This document shows, one piece after another, positions 10,639 to 20,249 of a stretch of 25,033 nt of DNA. The stretch comes from Nannochloropsis salina CCMP1776 (lineage: Eukaryota > Sar > Eustigmatophyceae > Eustigmatales > Monodopsidaceae). Each line of letters begins with the position of its first letter. The stretch's first letter is position 1. The stretch lies in assembly GCA_004565275.1 (NCBI GenBank), contig SDOX01000129.1, positions 2,854-27,886 on the forward strand, given 5' to 3'. Made by a program: the position numbers and the translations under genes. Below the pieces are notes generated by a model, which saw only the letters and a program-made list of their open reading frames with translations, did not search any database and was not told the DNA's origin.

Positions 10639-11301
10639 TCACTCTATGGCTTCCCCCGGGGGCCCGTCTGGCGACAATAGCTTTTTTCGCAACGCCTCCA
10701 TTTTATCTGGGCGGCCGACCAGAAATTCCTTCCCTTTCACGCGCAATAGAACTCCGAGCGCTGGCTCGGAATCATGCTCGACCGCCATACGCAGGGCGTT
10801 TTCTGCCAGTCCTTGGATGTCTGTATTGGATAGACCATTGACCTTGACGCGGACAACGTTGTGCGCGTCGAGAAGTTCCCGGAGAGAATTTAAATGGCTT
10901 TTCAACACCCCCTTGGCTCCCAGGCGAAGGAGGGGCTTGCGTTGTTGGTTCCACAGGGAGTCGAGCACTTGGGGTGGAAAGAGTGGAGAGTTATATTGAA
11001 CAATTGTCGAGCCTGGCGACGGTTGGGAGTTAGAATCGATAGTTGATGGACTTTCGTTGTTCTCCGTGTTATCAAGGGCGGAAGCCCCGTACTGAATGCG
11101 AGGGGAGGACCAGGGAGACAGCATAGCATGGTCAGTGGCAGGCACACACACATTGCTGCCTCCACTGGTCAAGCGCCGGGGGTTGACATGTATGGAAGTG
11201 TGGATGAAGGCGTTTGCAGGAAGGAGAAGGAGGAGCATGGAAAGGACGCCGGTACGGATAGTATATATAGAGGTAGGGGGGGGGCGGACGAAGAGGGGCA
11301 T
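10639..11301 (-). CDS. YhbY/CRM-type RNA-binding protein, probably plastid-targeted
   Basis: Unspliced frame of 220 residues from the ATG at 11301. Residues about 112-197 resemble the YhbY/CRS1 (CRM) domain: RLGAKG supplies the GxxG loop, followed by an amphipathic helix (LNSLRELLDAHNVVRVKVNG) and a C-terminal strand GVLLRVKGKEFLVGRP. Bacterial YhbY associates with pre-50S ribosomes, and plant CRM proteins assist organelle intron splicing; either role is possible. I chose the 11301 start because it gives a hydrophobic signal-like segment (VLSMLLLLLPANAF) with an Ala-Phe junction, the usual heterokont plastid-import signature. The frame stays open to an ATG at 11514, which would add 71 residues and bury that signal. 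A third ATG at 11238 is also possible. A Ser/Asn-rich linker separates the presequence from the domain. Its stop lies about 60 bases before a possible polyadenylation hexamer. Confidence 0.72.
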   Translation of the reverse strand: MPLFVRPPPTSIYTIRTGVLSMLLLLLPANAFIHTSIHVNPRRLTSGGSNVCVPATDHAMLSPWSSPRIQYGASALDNTENNESPSTIDSNSQPSPGSTIVQYNSPLFPPQVLDSLWNQQRKPLLRLGAKGVLKSHLNSLRELLDAHNVVRVKVNGLSNTDIQGLAENALRMAVEHDSEPALGVLLRVKGKEFLVGRPDKMEALRKKLLSPDGPPGEAIE

Positions 11302-11702
11302 TGGCGGCTGGTATCTGTTGAAGTTTTGCTGGGCCGAGCAATCAACAAGACTCAGGCACCTGGTACCACAATACCTGGCAAAAGTACGTAGAGGAAAGGT
11401 ATGAACGATCAATGTTGACACGGGAATGAACCACACCCACCAAAATCCATGGTTTTGGTGGTGCACAGGCGTCGTTTGTGCGAGCGTGGGAGGCTCGGAT
11501 CGCCCGAAGAACAAGCCACGGGCGATTTCCTCGCGTGAAATATGTCCAATACCCTTCTGTCAAATCTCCTCCGGACACAGACCCGCGTGCGCGATTACAG
11601 GCAGCCCCTTTTCGTCATTTTGTAGATCGTCTTTTGATTCTCATGACTTGGTGGATTCCTTTCTTCTCTTTTCCTCTTACACCCACGCAGAGACAATATC
11701 AT
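11302..11702. promoter_or_regulatory. Divergent intergenic region between the CRM and MMSDH genes
   Basis: About 400 bases separate the chosen start codons of two genes transcribed away from each other, so both promoters should lie here. It contains a 25-base inverted repeat (11437-11461). No convincing TATA box was seen in it. If the longer CRM frame is real, the region shrinks to about 190 bases. Confidence 0.5.
11437..11461. repeat. 25-base inverted repeat in a divergent promoter
   Basis: Arms CCACCAAAA and TTTTGGTGG (nine bases each, perfect) flank TCCATGG, which itself contains the palindrome CCATGG. It could be a dimeric factor site or a hairpin. No factor is assigned. Confidence 0.65.
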
Positions 11703-14700
11703 ATGCCTTTCATCACTCCCCCTGTGCTTCGTCGATCCATTCTGCTCAATGCTCTTCCTCCCTTTGCCTCGCGAAATTCATGTTTTTTACAACCTGTATT
11801 AACGACATGCTTCCGTGGACGCTTTTTTGCTGCTGCCGCCACTGCCCACCGAGCTGTGGATATCAAAAATAAGGAAGAGAGTCATCTTCTCGACGCTGCA
11901 GTACGTATATGTCTCCCTCCGCTTTTCAACTCATGTTAAACCCATGATTTAACAGAATAAAAAATTACATCCCAGCCGCCTATCCAGAATTTTATCAATG
12001 GCGTTTTTGTTCCATCCAAGGCCAAAAAATGGATTCCATTGCGAAACCCTGCCACGCAAGAAGTACTAGGCAGAGTGCCCGAAAGCACACTAGGGGAGGT
12101 AAGGTTGGAAACGTTACCGCAATAAGAAAAAGGAAGCGAGAGAAGGGGGGGAAAACATGAAGGCAAAATGTGTCATGCGAATGCTGTTATGCAAGTGTAC
12201 CTTCTTCCAGCACATTGATTGCCTCAATACCTTTTTCGTGACCTAAACCTACTCCGTACAGTTGGAGTCGGCCGTTACGGCGGCCTCCCACGCTCTTGTG
12301 GCATGGCGAGAGGTACCGATCCAACAACGCCAGCGCGTCATGTTCAAGCTGCAGCATTTGATCCGAGAAAACACGGAGGCCCTGGCGGAGAGCATTACCC
12401 GGGAACAGGTAGGGTTAGGGTCCCAAGGCGGGGGGCAGGGCGGGGGGGCACAGACAATGGTGACAGTACTGAAACCGCAATCGATAAAGAGGGTTTCAAG
12501 TCAATGGTGCACAGGAAGAGGAAGCTGCGTGCCTGAGGGCCTTCCTTTGGGCGAGTACCTTCATGGATTGAACCCCTCCCTCTTTCTCACTGTGTTCACG
12601 TCAGGGTAAAACCTTGGCCGACGCGAGAGGAGATGTATTCCGGGGACTGGAGGTGGTGGAGCTGACCTGTGGAACAGCCTCCCTGATGATGGGCGAGACG
12701 ATGGAGGGGTTGGCGAACGGTAAAGGGGGGAGGGAGGGCGCGAGGGGGGGAGGGAGGGAGTGAAGGAAGCCCCTCCGTGCACGGACATTGGCGTGGATTG
12801 GGCGATAGACAAGGACATAAGAGAGGATCTGAGGGATCAGGCCATTCAATCGTCTTTCTTCTTCGCTCCAGGGGTGGACACCTACTCCTACAAGCAGCCG
12901 CTTGGCGTGTGTGCGGGTGAGTGCAAGGCCCTCGTCGCTGCCTGATGTCTCCGAGCTTCCAGTAGATTCTCCCGATCCACCTGTTTGTCTCAGGCCGTGG
13001 TTGGGATGTTTTCTTGTCCTTTCTTCCTCGTGGTGCCCGCCCTCTTCCTCCCTTCCCTTGCCGCCGTCACGCCTCCCGACCACTCTTCACGCCTCTCCCT
13101 TCCCTTGCCGCCGTCACGCCTCCCGACCACTCTTCACGCCTCTCCCTTCCCTCCTTTTCCGTTTGTTCGAGCCGTCGCCCCCCTTCCCTCGCCTTGACTC
13201 CTTTATGGTCCTTTCTCAGTCACACGGCTGTTGGCCTTCGGCCTTTGCATTTCTATCCCCGCACTCCCTCTTCATGGGTGCCTCTACCCACCCCCTCCCT
13301 CCCTCCCTCCCTCCCTCCTTCCCGCCCTCCTTCTTTTCCTTCTTCCCTCCCTGTCAGGAATATGCCCCTTCAATTTCCCCGCCATGATCCCCCTGTGGAT
13401 GTTTCCGGTGGCCGTGACCTGCGGCAACACTTACCTACTGAAGCCCTCCGAGAGAGATCCCGGGGCCGCCCTCCTCCTTGCTCAGATGGCCACTGAGGTA
13501 GCGGGACTCCCTTCCTCCCTCCCTTCCTCCCTCCCTTCCTCCCTCCCTCCCTCCTTTTCTTGGTCTGTCTTCCCTTTTCCTCTTCCTTTTCGTCCCTCGT
13601 GTCCTCTCCCGCTTGCCCTTCCTACCCTTAGCTCTAGTCATGCATGAGCTCCAAAGCCTTCCTTCTCGTCATCCTCCTGGTCCTTCCTCCATCCTAGCCC
13701 TCCCTCTTTTCTCGCTTCTGACTTTGTCCTCTGTCCTCACCGATCCTCCCTCCCGCCCTCCCTCCCGCCCTCCCTCTCTTACTTAGGCCGGTCTCCCTCC
13801 CGGTGTCCTCAACATCGTCCATGGCACCAAGCACACCGTCGACTTCCTCTGCGACCATCCCAGCATCAAGGTATCCCACCCCCCCCTTCCCTCCCTCTCC
13901 CCCTGCCTCCCTCCCTCCCTAATTTCCCCCTTTTCACGCACGTGGCTTTCTGACTTGNNNNNNNNNNNNNNNNNNNNNNNNNNNNNNNNNNNNNNNNNNN
14001 NNNNNNNNNNNNNNNNNNNNNNNNNNNNNNNNNNNNNNNNNNNNNNNNNNNNNNNNNCCTCCCTCCCTCCCTCCCTCCCTCCCTCCCTCTCTCCCTCCCT
14101 CCCTCCCTCCCTCTCTCCCTCCCTTCCTCCTTCCCTCTGCGATCCCTTCCCCCGCAGGAGGCCGTGGCTCGTGCCGAGGCCCTGATGGAGGAAGGGGCTA
14201 AGGAGGGCGCGGAAATTCTCTTGGACGGGCGGGGTATCAAAGTGGAAGGTAGGGAGGGTCGGGGGAGAATAGGAAGGAGGAAGGGAGGGAGGGAGGGAGG
14301 GAGGGAGGGACTGAGAGGTCGAGGAAGGGTGGTACCGCCTGAGAAAGGGAGACGAAGGCGGGATCGGAAGCGTCCCACCTTTGTCATTTATACACTTCTT
14401 TAATTATCAGCACTTGCCGCCCCCCCCCCCCCCCTTCCCCTTCCGTCCCTCCCTTCTTCCCTTCCTTACCCACCCCAGGCTATCCGAACGGGAACTTCCT
14501 GGGCCCATCCCTCCTCCTCTTTTCCTCCGCCGCTATGGCGGCTCGCAACGTGGCCTACAGGGAAGAGATCTTCGCCCCGGTGCTGAACGTGGTCTGTGTG
14601 GACAGCTTGGAGGAGGCGATCCAGTTCGTCAATGCCAGGTCGGTCCTTTCGCGCCAAATTTGTACCTCCCTTCCCCGTTGGAGGCTGCCTTCTTTGTTCT

Positions 14701-15911
14701 TTTGTCGGTGGGAAAAATCAAACTCCGTGCGTGTTTTTGGGGTACGGATTTTATCGTGTTGTAGGACCTGTCGTCGCGCCATATCATCCCTTTCTGCTCG
14801 TCCAGACGTCCTGCTTCTGCTCGCACGGCCTCGTGTCCGTCCAAAGAGCTTGTGTGCCTGTCCATGTCGAACAAGGCTTGGAATTTCGGATGGCTCATTC
14901 TTCTCCCCCCCTTGATTCCCCTCCACGTGCCCCCCTCTCTCGGGACCTCTCCCCACAGTCCCTATGGGAATGGCACCGCGATTTTCACCTCTTCGGGGGC
15001 AGCGGCACGAAAATATCAGAAGGAAATCGACGTCGGACAGGTCCGTGGACCCGGCTTGGCCCGAAAGAGGAGGGGAACACGCCGAAGCTTCGGAAAGGGG
15101 AGAGGGGCCGCAAGCCACCAAGATGCGGAGGGCTGGATATCCTTTCCATGGGCTGCCCTCTTTCCCGCTCCCACTGCGTCCTTCTGCAAACTAATACCAA
15201 TATTTATAACCGTATCTACCTCTTCTTCCCTGCCTCGCTCCTGTCCTCCCTTTTTTTTTCATCATTTCCCTTCTACCCAGGTCGGGATTAACGTACCTAT
15301 TCCTGTTCCTCTTCCTTTCTTCTCTTTCACCGGCTCCCGGGGCTCTTTGCGGGGAGACTTGCACTTTTACGGTGCGTGGATTTGGGAAATGTGAGAGGGA
15401 AAGAGGGTATCGAAGGAGGTGGGAGGAAAGGAAATAGGCCCAGGGAAGGAAAGCGGAGAGATGGCTAGGGGGTCGAAGGAGGTATAGGGAGGCTGTGATA
15501 AGAAATGGCAGGAAAGAAAGCGCCTGAATTCTGTAAGAGAGTGTGCACACCGTTAGGTATTGTCACGCGGTTGCCCTCCCTCTCAACCCCGCAAAGTCGT
15601 GCCTTTAACCCCCTTTTTGGATCGCAGCCTCGGTGCTGCATTGTGGTCAAATTTTTGGATATATCAACCATTGTGACCTGGAGACCGGATCCTAAGCGGC
15701 AAGAGCACTTCGGCTGACTTCTCCCCAGCCGGCGGCCATTTCTCACCCCCCCACCCCACCCCCATCGTCTTTTCTCCCATTGCCCTTTCTGTGTTGTCAC
15801 GCAGGGAAAGAAGGCGTGGCGTTCTACACGCAAACCAAGACTATCACGAGCAATTGGCAGTTCCATGCGGCGAGCGCCCAGGCCGCCTCTAGCATGCCTA
15901 CTTTGAAATAG
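11703..15911 (+). CDS. ALDH6A1: Methylmalonate-semialdehyde dehydrogenase (ALDH6 family), mitochondrial, interrupted by assembly gap
   Basis: Oxidises (methyl)malonate semialdehyde to propionyl- or acetyl-CoA with NAD and CoA, in valine and beta-alanine breakdown. Exons in phase: 11703-11900, 11988-12098, 12262-12408, 12605-12719, 12872-12916, 13358-13497, 13787-13870, [gap], 14158-14248, 14479-14638, 14959-15040, 15281-15371, 15805-15911. The first 50 or so residues are Arg/Ser/Ala-rich with few acids, like a mitochondrial presequence. Family motifs: [55 protein letters not shown] (oxyanion Asn), [38 protein letters not shown] and [17 protein letters not shown], the last being typical of this CoA-dependent subfamily. 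About 456 residues are visible. Roughly 105-110 expected residues between DHPSIK and [10 protein letters not shown], including the catalytic Cys of the GQRCM motif, are absent and fall at the run of Ns. This looks like missing assembly rather than gene loss. Confidence 0.95.
12917..13357 (+). repeat. MMSDH intron containing a 47-bp tandem duplication
   Basis: Inside this intron a 47-base unit (core CTTGCCGCCGTCACGCCTCC) occurs twice head to tail at 13049-13095 and 13096-13142, with the start of a third copy. The two copies appear identical by eye, which suggests a recent slippage or duplication event. The intron ends in CCCT units before GTCAG. Confidence 0.8.
13958..14057. other. Assembly gap of exactly 100 Ns
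   Basis: A run of 100 N lies inside the MMSDH gene. It is followed immediately by a long CCCT microsatellite (14058 to about 14130), which probably broke the assembly. The round length suggests a placeholder of unknown true size. Homology of the flanking exons implies that more than 300 coding bases are missing. Confidence 0.97.
14058..14130 (+). repeat. CCCT microsatellite at the gap edge
   Basis: Nearly pure CCCT/CTCC units directly after the Ns, within the intron that ends CCCGCAG before the exon at 14158. The left gap flank (13871-13925) is also C/T-rich. Confidence 0.9.
14249..14478 (+). repeat. MMSDH intron with opposed G-rich and C-rich tracts
   Basis: Starts GTAGGGAGGGTCGGGGG and continues with GGGA units to about 14310. 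A run of at least 14 C plus CCTT/CCCT units precedes the acceptor CCCCAG. This is another clear case of complementary intron ends. Confidence 0.8.
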
Positions 15912-15992
15912 GGAGAGAAGTGGGGGAGGGTGGAGGGAAGGGAGAAGGGGGGGAGGGAGGAGGAGGGGAGGGAGAAGGGGGGAGGGCATCGC
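15911..15992 (+). repeat. G-rich tract directly after the MMSDH stop codon
   Basis: The G of the TAG stop begins an 80-base stretch almost free of pyrimidines, with more than ten GGG or longer runs. In the mRNA it would form the start of the 3' UTR and has clear potential for G-quadruplex folding. Confidence 0.75.
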
Positions 15993-17055
15993 CTGTTCAA
16001 GAGGAAAGGAGGGGGGAAGAAGGAGGGGAGAGGACGCCATAGGATTGGGCTGAGGAGTTATTGTACATAGGACGTGGTGGGGAAGGAACGGGGGGGAAAG
16101 GAGCGATAGGAAGGCTATCCATCTGCGTGGAGCGAGTGAATGGGTGAACAAGTCGACAAAAAAGACAAATGGAAGTAACCCCCGATGGGGAGAAAGCCAA
16201 GCGTGATGACATTTCTTTGAATATCCGGTGGCCCACTGTCATGCCGGAGGCCCCCGTCCCTCCCTCCCTCGGGACCGTCTTCGCATCGAGGGCTGAATCA
16301 CACTGACCAAAAGGAGCCCGGCTGGCGTGCGCCTCACCGCCCCTTCCTGCCCAAGATATCATCTTCTACTCCACCTGGCTCCTCCCATCCTCTCCCCAAA
16401 CCTCTAACTTCAAATGCGTCCCACTTGGTCTTGGCATATGCGTCCCTTCTTAACATTCAGGTCGGCCTTTGAATACCCGGATTTACCCCTCAGTCATGTG
16501 CTTTCCCTACTTATGTTCTTTCATTTCTGTGCTGTACTGCTTGCAATTTTTGCGTTTGCGCAATCACTTTCATTTTCACTGTAAGGTGTTCTCATATCAA
16601 TCCCCGCTCCCTCTCTCTCGGTAAATACTTAAAAGGAAGGCCGTTGTCATCCCGGCTACTTTTCCCGAGGCTTCCTGGGCGCCCCGTCTGCGCAATTTTA
16701 AATGTGAAATGTGGCGTGCTATCTTCTCATTTCTTCGTCCTTCTCTTCTCTTTCTATGACTATTGATCGTCACATCTGTGCTGCCAGGGACCTGTCTAAA
16801 TCAGACCCTTTTGACACAAGCCCCCGCCCCCTGAAACCTCTTCACCCTCGCGACACATTCATCGCTGGTCCTTCGCCCATTCAATTCCGTACAATTAGAA
16901 GCGAAAGGGGGGCCATCGAGCGAGTGGACGAGGGCAGGCGTCAGCAAGTCCCTTCCCTCCCTCCTTTTCATCCGCAACCTCTCTGGGAGTGCGGCTTCTG
17001 TCTTACTTTCCGTCATCCTCCGCCTGGACTACAGCCAGTCCTCCCCTCCTTACGT
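15912..17055. other. Convergent 3' region between MMSDH and the HTH-protein gene
   Basis: About 1.1 kb between two facing 3' ends. The first 80 bases are almost pure G/A with many GGG runs. The rest is mixed sequence without a recognisable gene or exact AATAAA close to either stop. A long plus-strand open frame starting at 16711 runs antisense through the end of the neighbouring gene and has no domain. Confidence 0.55.
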
Positions 17056-20000
17056 TCATCGGGGAGAAGGGGACGCAAAGAAAGCGTCACTGTCGTCAGT
17101 TTTCCCTCCCTCCCTCCCGTCCTCCCATTCCTGCCCTGCTCCTCCTCCGGGTGCCTGGAGGGATATCGGATTGAGGTAGAGCCCTCGTGGGGAGGGGCTG
17201 GGAGAGGGGACCAAGCCAGCGACAGCGAACGCCCGGAGGCCGGGATGGGCGGGGGAGGTCGCACAGGCGGCGTAGAAGGCCCCAAAAGGCGAGGGGGGGA
17301 AAGCCACGGAGGAGGAAAAACCATGGGCTCGAGTGGTCTGTGACGGAGGGTGCGGGTCGCTGGGGCTGCGACTGGGGTGACACATCTTTCCGGTGTCATT
17401 GTCTGCTTCCTCGCACACGTTTTGGAGGAGGGAGGCCATGTCCACGGTGTCCGAGTAAGCCGGGTCGGAGGAAGACGAGGAGGAGGAGGAGGACGGGGGG
17501 GAGGCACCGGGGGAGGAAGGGGCCATGGACATGGTGCTGGTGGTGCAGGTGGAGGGAATACCCGCTGCTCCTGCCACGTACGGAGGGGCTTCGACAGTCA
17601 GGCCAGAGAGAGGGAGGGAGGACGAGGTATGGCTGGTGGCGAAAAGGGCCAAGAAGTCCGCGCCCCCCCCCCGGGGCGAGGAACCGCAGAAGTTTTCCGT
17701 CCGAACGTCCATGTTAAGGTGAAGGCAAGCCGCGGTGGATCCGCCTGCCTGGAGAAGGTGGGCGGGCTGCTGACTTCCTTTTGAGAGGGCTCCGAAATGG
17801 GGCTCATGGGTGGGGAGGGGCATGGAGGCCAGGTGTGCGAGCGAGGAGGGGGAGGAGCAGGCGTGGCGGGAGGGAGGGAGGGAGGGAGGGCGGGCCGAGG
17901 GAGGGGGACGCGGGGGAGAAGAGCGGGGTAGGAGGGCGACGCCCGGCGACTAAAGGGCTACTATGCGCCGTCCAAGACCCTGGATGGGGCCTACCCCTGT
18001 CTTCCCGCCCTCGCTTGTTCGCCTGTCGGATCCCCCTCCCCCCTCGGTCCTCTCACCCCTGCCCTCCTTCCCCCCTCCTCCGCCCCTTCCTCCGCCCCTT
18101 CTTCCGGCGCCACTTCCGTCGCCGTTTCCTGCGCTCTTCCCTTTAGGCTGGCGGTGCGTCGACGGGTACTGAACCTCTGCCCAGTCACTTCACGTGCCCG
18201 TACAGGCACCGGCATCCGCCGTCGCCCTGCTCCGTTGAGGCCGCGTCTTCCCTCCCGGCCCCTTCCCTCCCTCCCTCCCTCCCTCCCTCCTCGTCCGGTG
18301 GACATGAAACCCCCAGGATAAGGTCGACCGCTTGTACCACCGTCCCTTCCTCCGCCCCTTCCTCCTCCCCGTCCTCCTCCCTTACCTCCCGCGCCCCCGG
18401 ACCTGCCTCCTTGGCAGTGCACACCACGTAGTACCCGGATTCTTCCTCCCCTCCCTCCCGCCCGCCCTCCCTCCCGACTTCCTCCTCGTCCTCCCTCGGT
18501 GTCCGTCCGGGACAGAAGAAGCGTTTCAAGGCGGGAAAGCGGTCTCGGAAGCCCTCCAACCACTCGGTCGTTGCCGCCAAGGGCGGGACAAAGGCGCCGG
18601 GAGCAGGCTGGTCAAAGAGAGCTTCGCCCTGATCGGGAGCCCAACACCGCTTGCCCCATCTTTCCGCGAACACCTTCACTTGCTCCCACCCCCTCAAACC
18701 CATGCCCTTCCTCGCCAGGTCGCAACAATGCTGGAAGAGCCTCACCTCCAGGTCAGGGCCTGTTTCCCCCCCTCCCTCCCCCCCTCCCTCCCCCCCTCCC
18801 TCCCCCCCTCCCGCCCGCCCTCCCCCCGCTCGGGTCCACCGCAATCTTCCCGCTCAGTCGTGGATACAAGACAGCCCAGGAGATTCCATATTTTCGCGCC
18901 ACGCCGCGCCAACTCGTGCACCCCGTGGCGCTCTCCCCACGCTGGGTGATATCCCGGCATTCTTTAATGGCCGTGTGCATCCGCGCCGCCGGCTCCCCTT
19001 TCGACCAGTCCACGCGTTTCTTGCCCGTCAGAGGCTGGGGAGGGGCGTGGCAGGACGTGGTTGAGGTCCAGGGGGAGGTCGCGGCAGGGGTGCCGCGGGA
19101 GGGGGCCCCTGTGCTCGCACGCCGGGCCGCCGCGGCCGTGCTGATCACGACGGGGGGAACGGGGCACACGCCCGACATCCGGGTAGCTTTTCGACTCGAT
19201 TCCACCGCGGCCAGGGAGGCCCTGCGTCGAGAGGCCCCTCCCGGCTTGCCCGTGCTCTTTCCCAAGGCGGACTTTGGGAGCGTGCGCCCGGATCCGCCCC
19301 GCCCCCGGTTGCTATGGTTGTTCTCCTTGTTCGCCCAGACTTCGGCCTCCGCCCCGTCCTCCCTCGGCTCCTCCCCCTTGGCCCCTCCCCACCCGCCCCA
19401 GGCCAAGTCCCCACGCTTGCCCCCCTCCGCCCTCCCTGCCTCGCCCTCCGCGACATCCTCGTACACCGTCGTGGCTCGAGTCCTCTTGGGCGGCTTTCCC
19501 GCCTCTTCTTGATCCGCGAGGGTCCCCCCTGCCCCTCTCCCTCCTTTCCCCCGTCCTTCCTTGGCCGTGCTTCCAAATAGGGGCAACAGGTTCGCCGCGT
19601 CCCTCCTCCTTGCCATGTCCGTCCTTTCCTCTCCTTCCTCCCCCTCCTCCAGCAGGCCCCAATTTCCCCCCTCCTCCAAATAGAACGTGGGCTCCCCCCG
19701 TTCCGCCCCGCCCCTGCCCCCTCGGAGCCTCTCCTCCCCCAGTCCCTTCCCTTGCTCGGAACAAGGCGCGGCGTACATGCCCACACGAGGAGTTTCCCCC
19801 GGACCCACCCCAAAGCTTTGGGTCAACGTGCCGGCCAGGCTGCTCCCCACGGGGCAAAGCGGGCTGATCATGGCAGACAATTTTGTGGCCGAGTACGGTG
19901 ACCCGGCAGCCCCTCCTTCCCGCCCTCCCTCCCTCCCTTCACTTGCGAAGAGGAAATCCCTCCCGACCGTGCTCCCTCCCCTCCGACCACCCTCCCGCCC

Positions 20001-20249
20001 TCCTCCACGTGGGACCGAGTCCGAATCGAAAAGACTTCCAAGAGAAAAGGCAGGCGAGGCAAAGAGATGCCCTGCGTCCATTAAGGCCGGTCCTTCCGAG
20101 TCCCCCGACCCCATAAGGACCGAGGAGGAAGGAAGAGCGTCGGCCTCGGTCACGGACATATCAGGGACGGGAGCTGGGAGAGGTTGCGGGGAGGAAGACA
20201 CGAGAGCCATAACTCCTAGTGACTGTGAGTCCGGAGCCGTATTTTCCAT
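17056..20249 (-). CDS. Putative DNA-binding protein with Psq/CENP-B-like and Tc5-like HTH segments
   Basis: Three minus-strand coding blocks seem to form one gene. Block 1 (20249 to about 18840, 470 residues) starts at an ATG in good context and is mostly Gly/Ser/Arg/Glu-rich, with microsatellite-like EGGREGG stretches. It ends in a basic segment, then WRGVARKYGISWAVLYPRLSGK (about 18850-18915), which resembles a Psq-type helix-turn-helix. Block 2 (about 18310-18770) has LEVRLFQHCCDLARKGMGL then TTEWLEGFRDRFPALKRFF, like the Tc5/CENP-B second HTH. Block 3 (about 17056-17750) is Ser/Pro-rich with SSSSSDPAYSDTVDMASLLQ and ends at 17056. No DDE transposase core is visible. Exon joins are uncertain: blocks 1 and 2 are in different frames across a G-rich tract (18762-18822 region). 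A GTGGAC donor at 18839 with an acceptor ending at 18731 keeps phase, but drops the start of the second HTH. Nuclear regulator is the best guess. Confidence 0.5.

Noticed and set aside
11260-11268. TATATA motif near the CRM start
   Set aside because: It lies inside the chosen CRM reading frame, encoding part of the presequence, so it is unlikely to be that gene's TATA box.
12409-12420. TTAGGG-like telomere motif (GTAGGGTTAGGG)
   Set aside because: Only about two units, and it is explained by the intron donor GTAGGG inside the MMSDH gene.
16711-17343. Plus-strand 210-codon open frame
   Set aside because: Its second half is antisense to the C-terminal exon of the HTH gene and repeat-derived; its first half has no recognisable domain.
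18499-19512. Plus-strand 337-codon open frame, Pro/Ser/Arg-rich
   Set aside because: It mirrors the minus-strand HTH gene. The minus strand carries the HTH-like motifs, so the plus frame is taken as a shadow.
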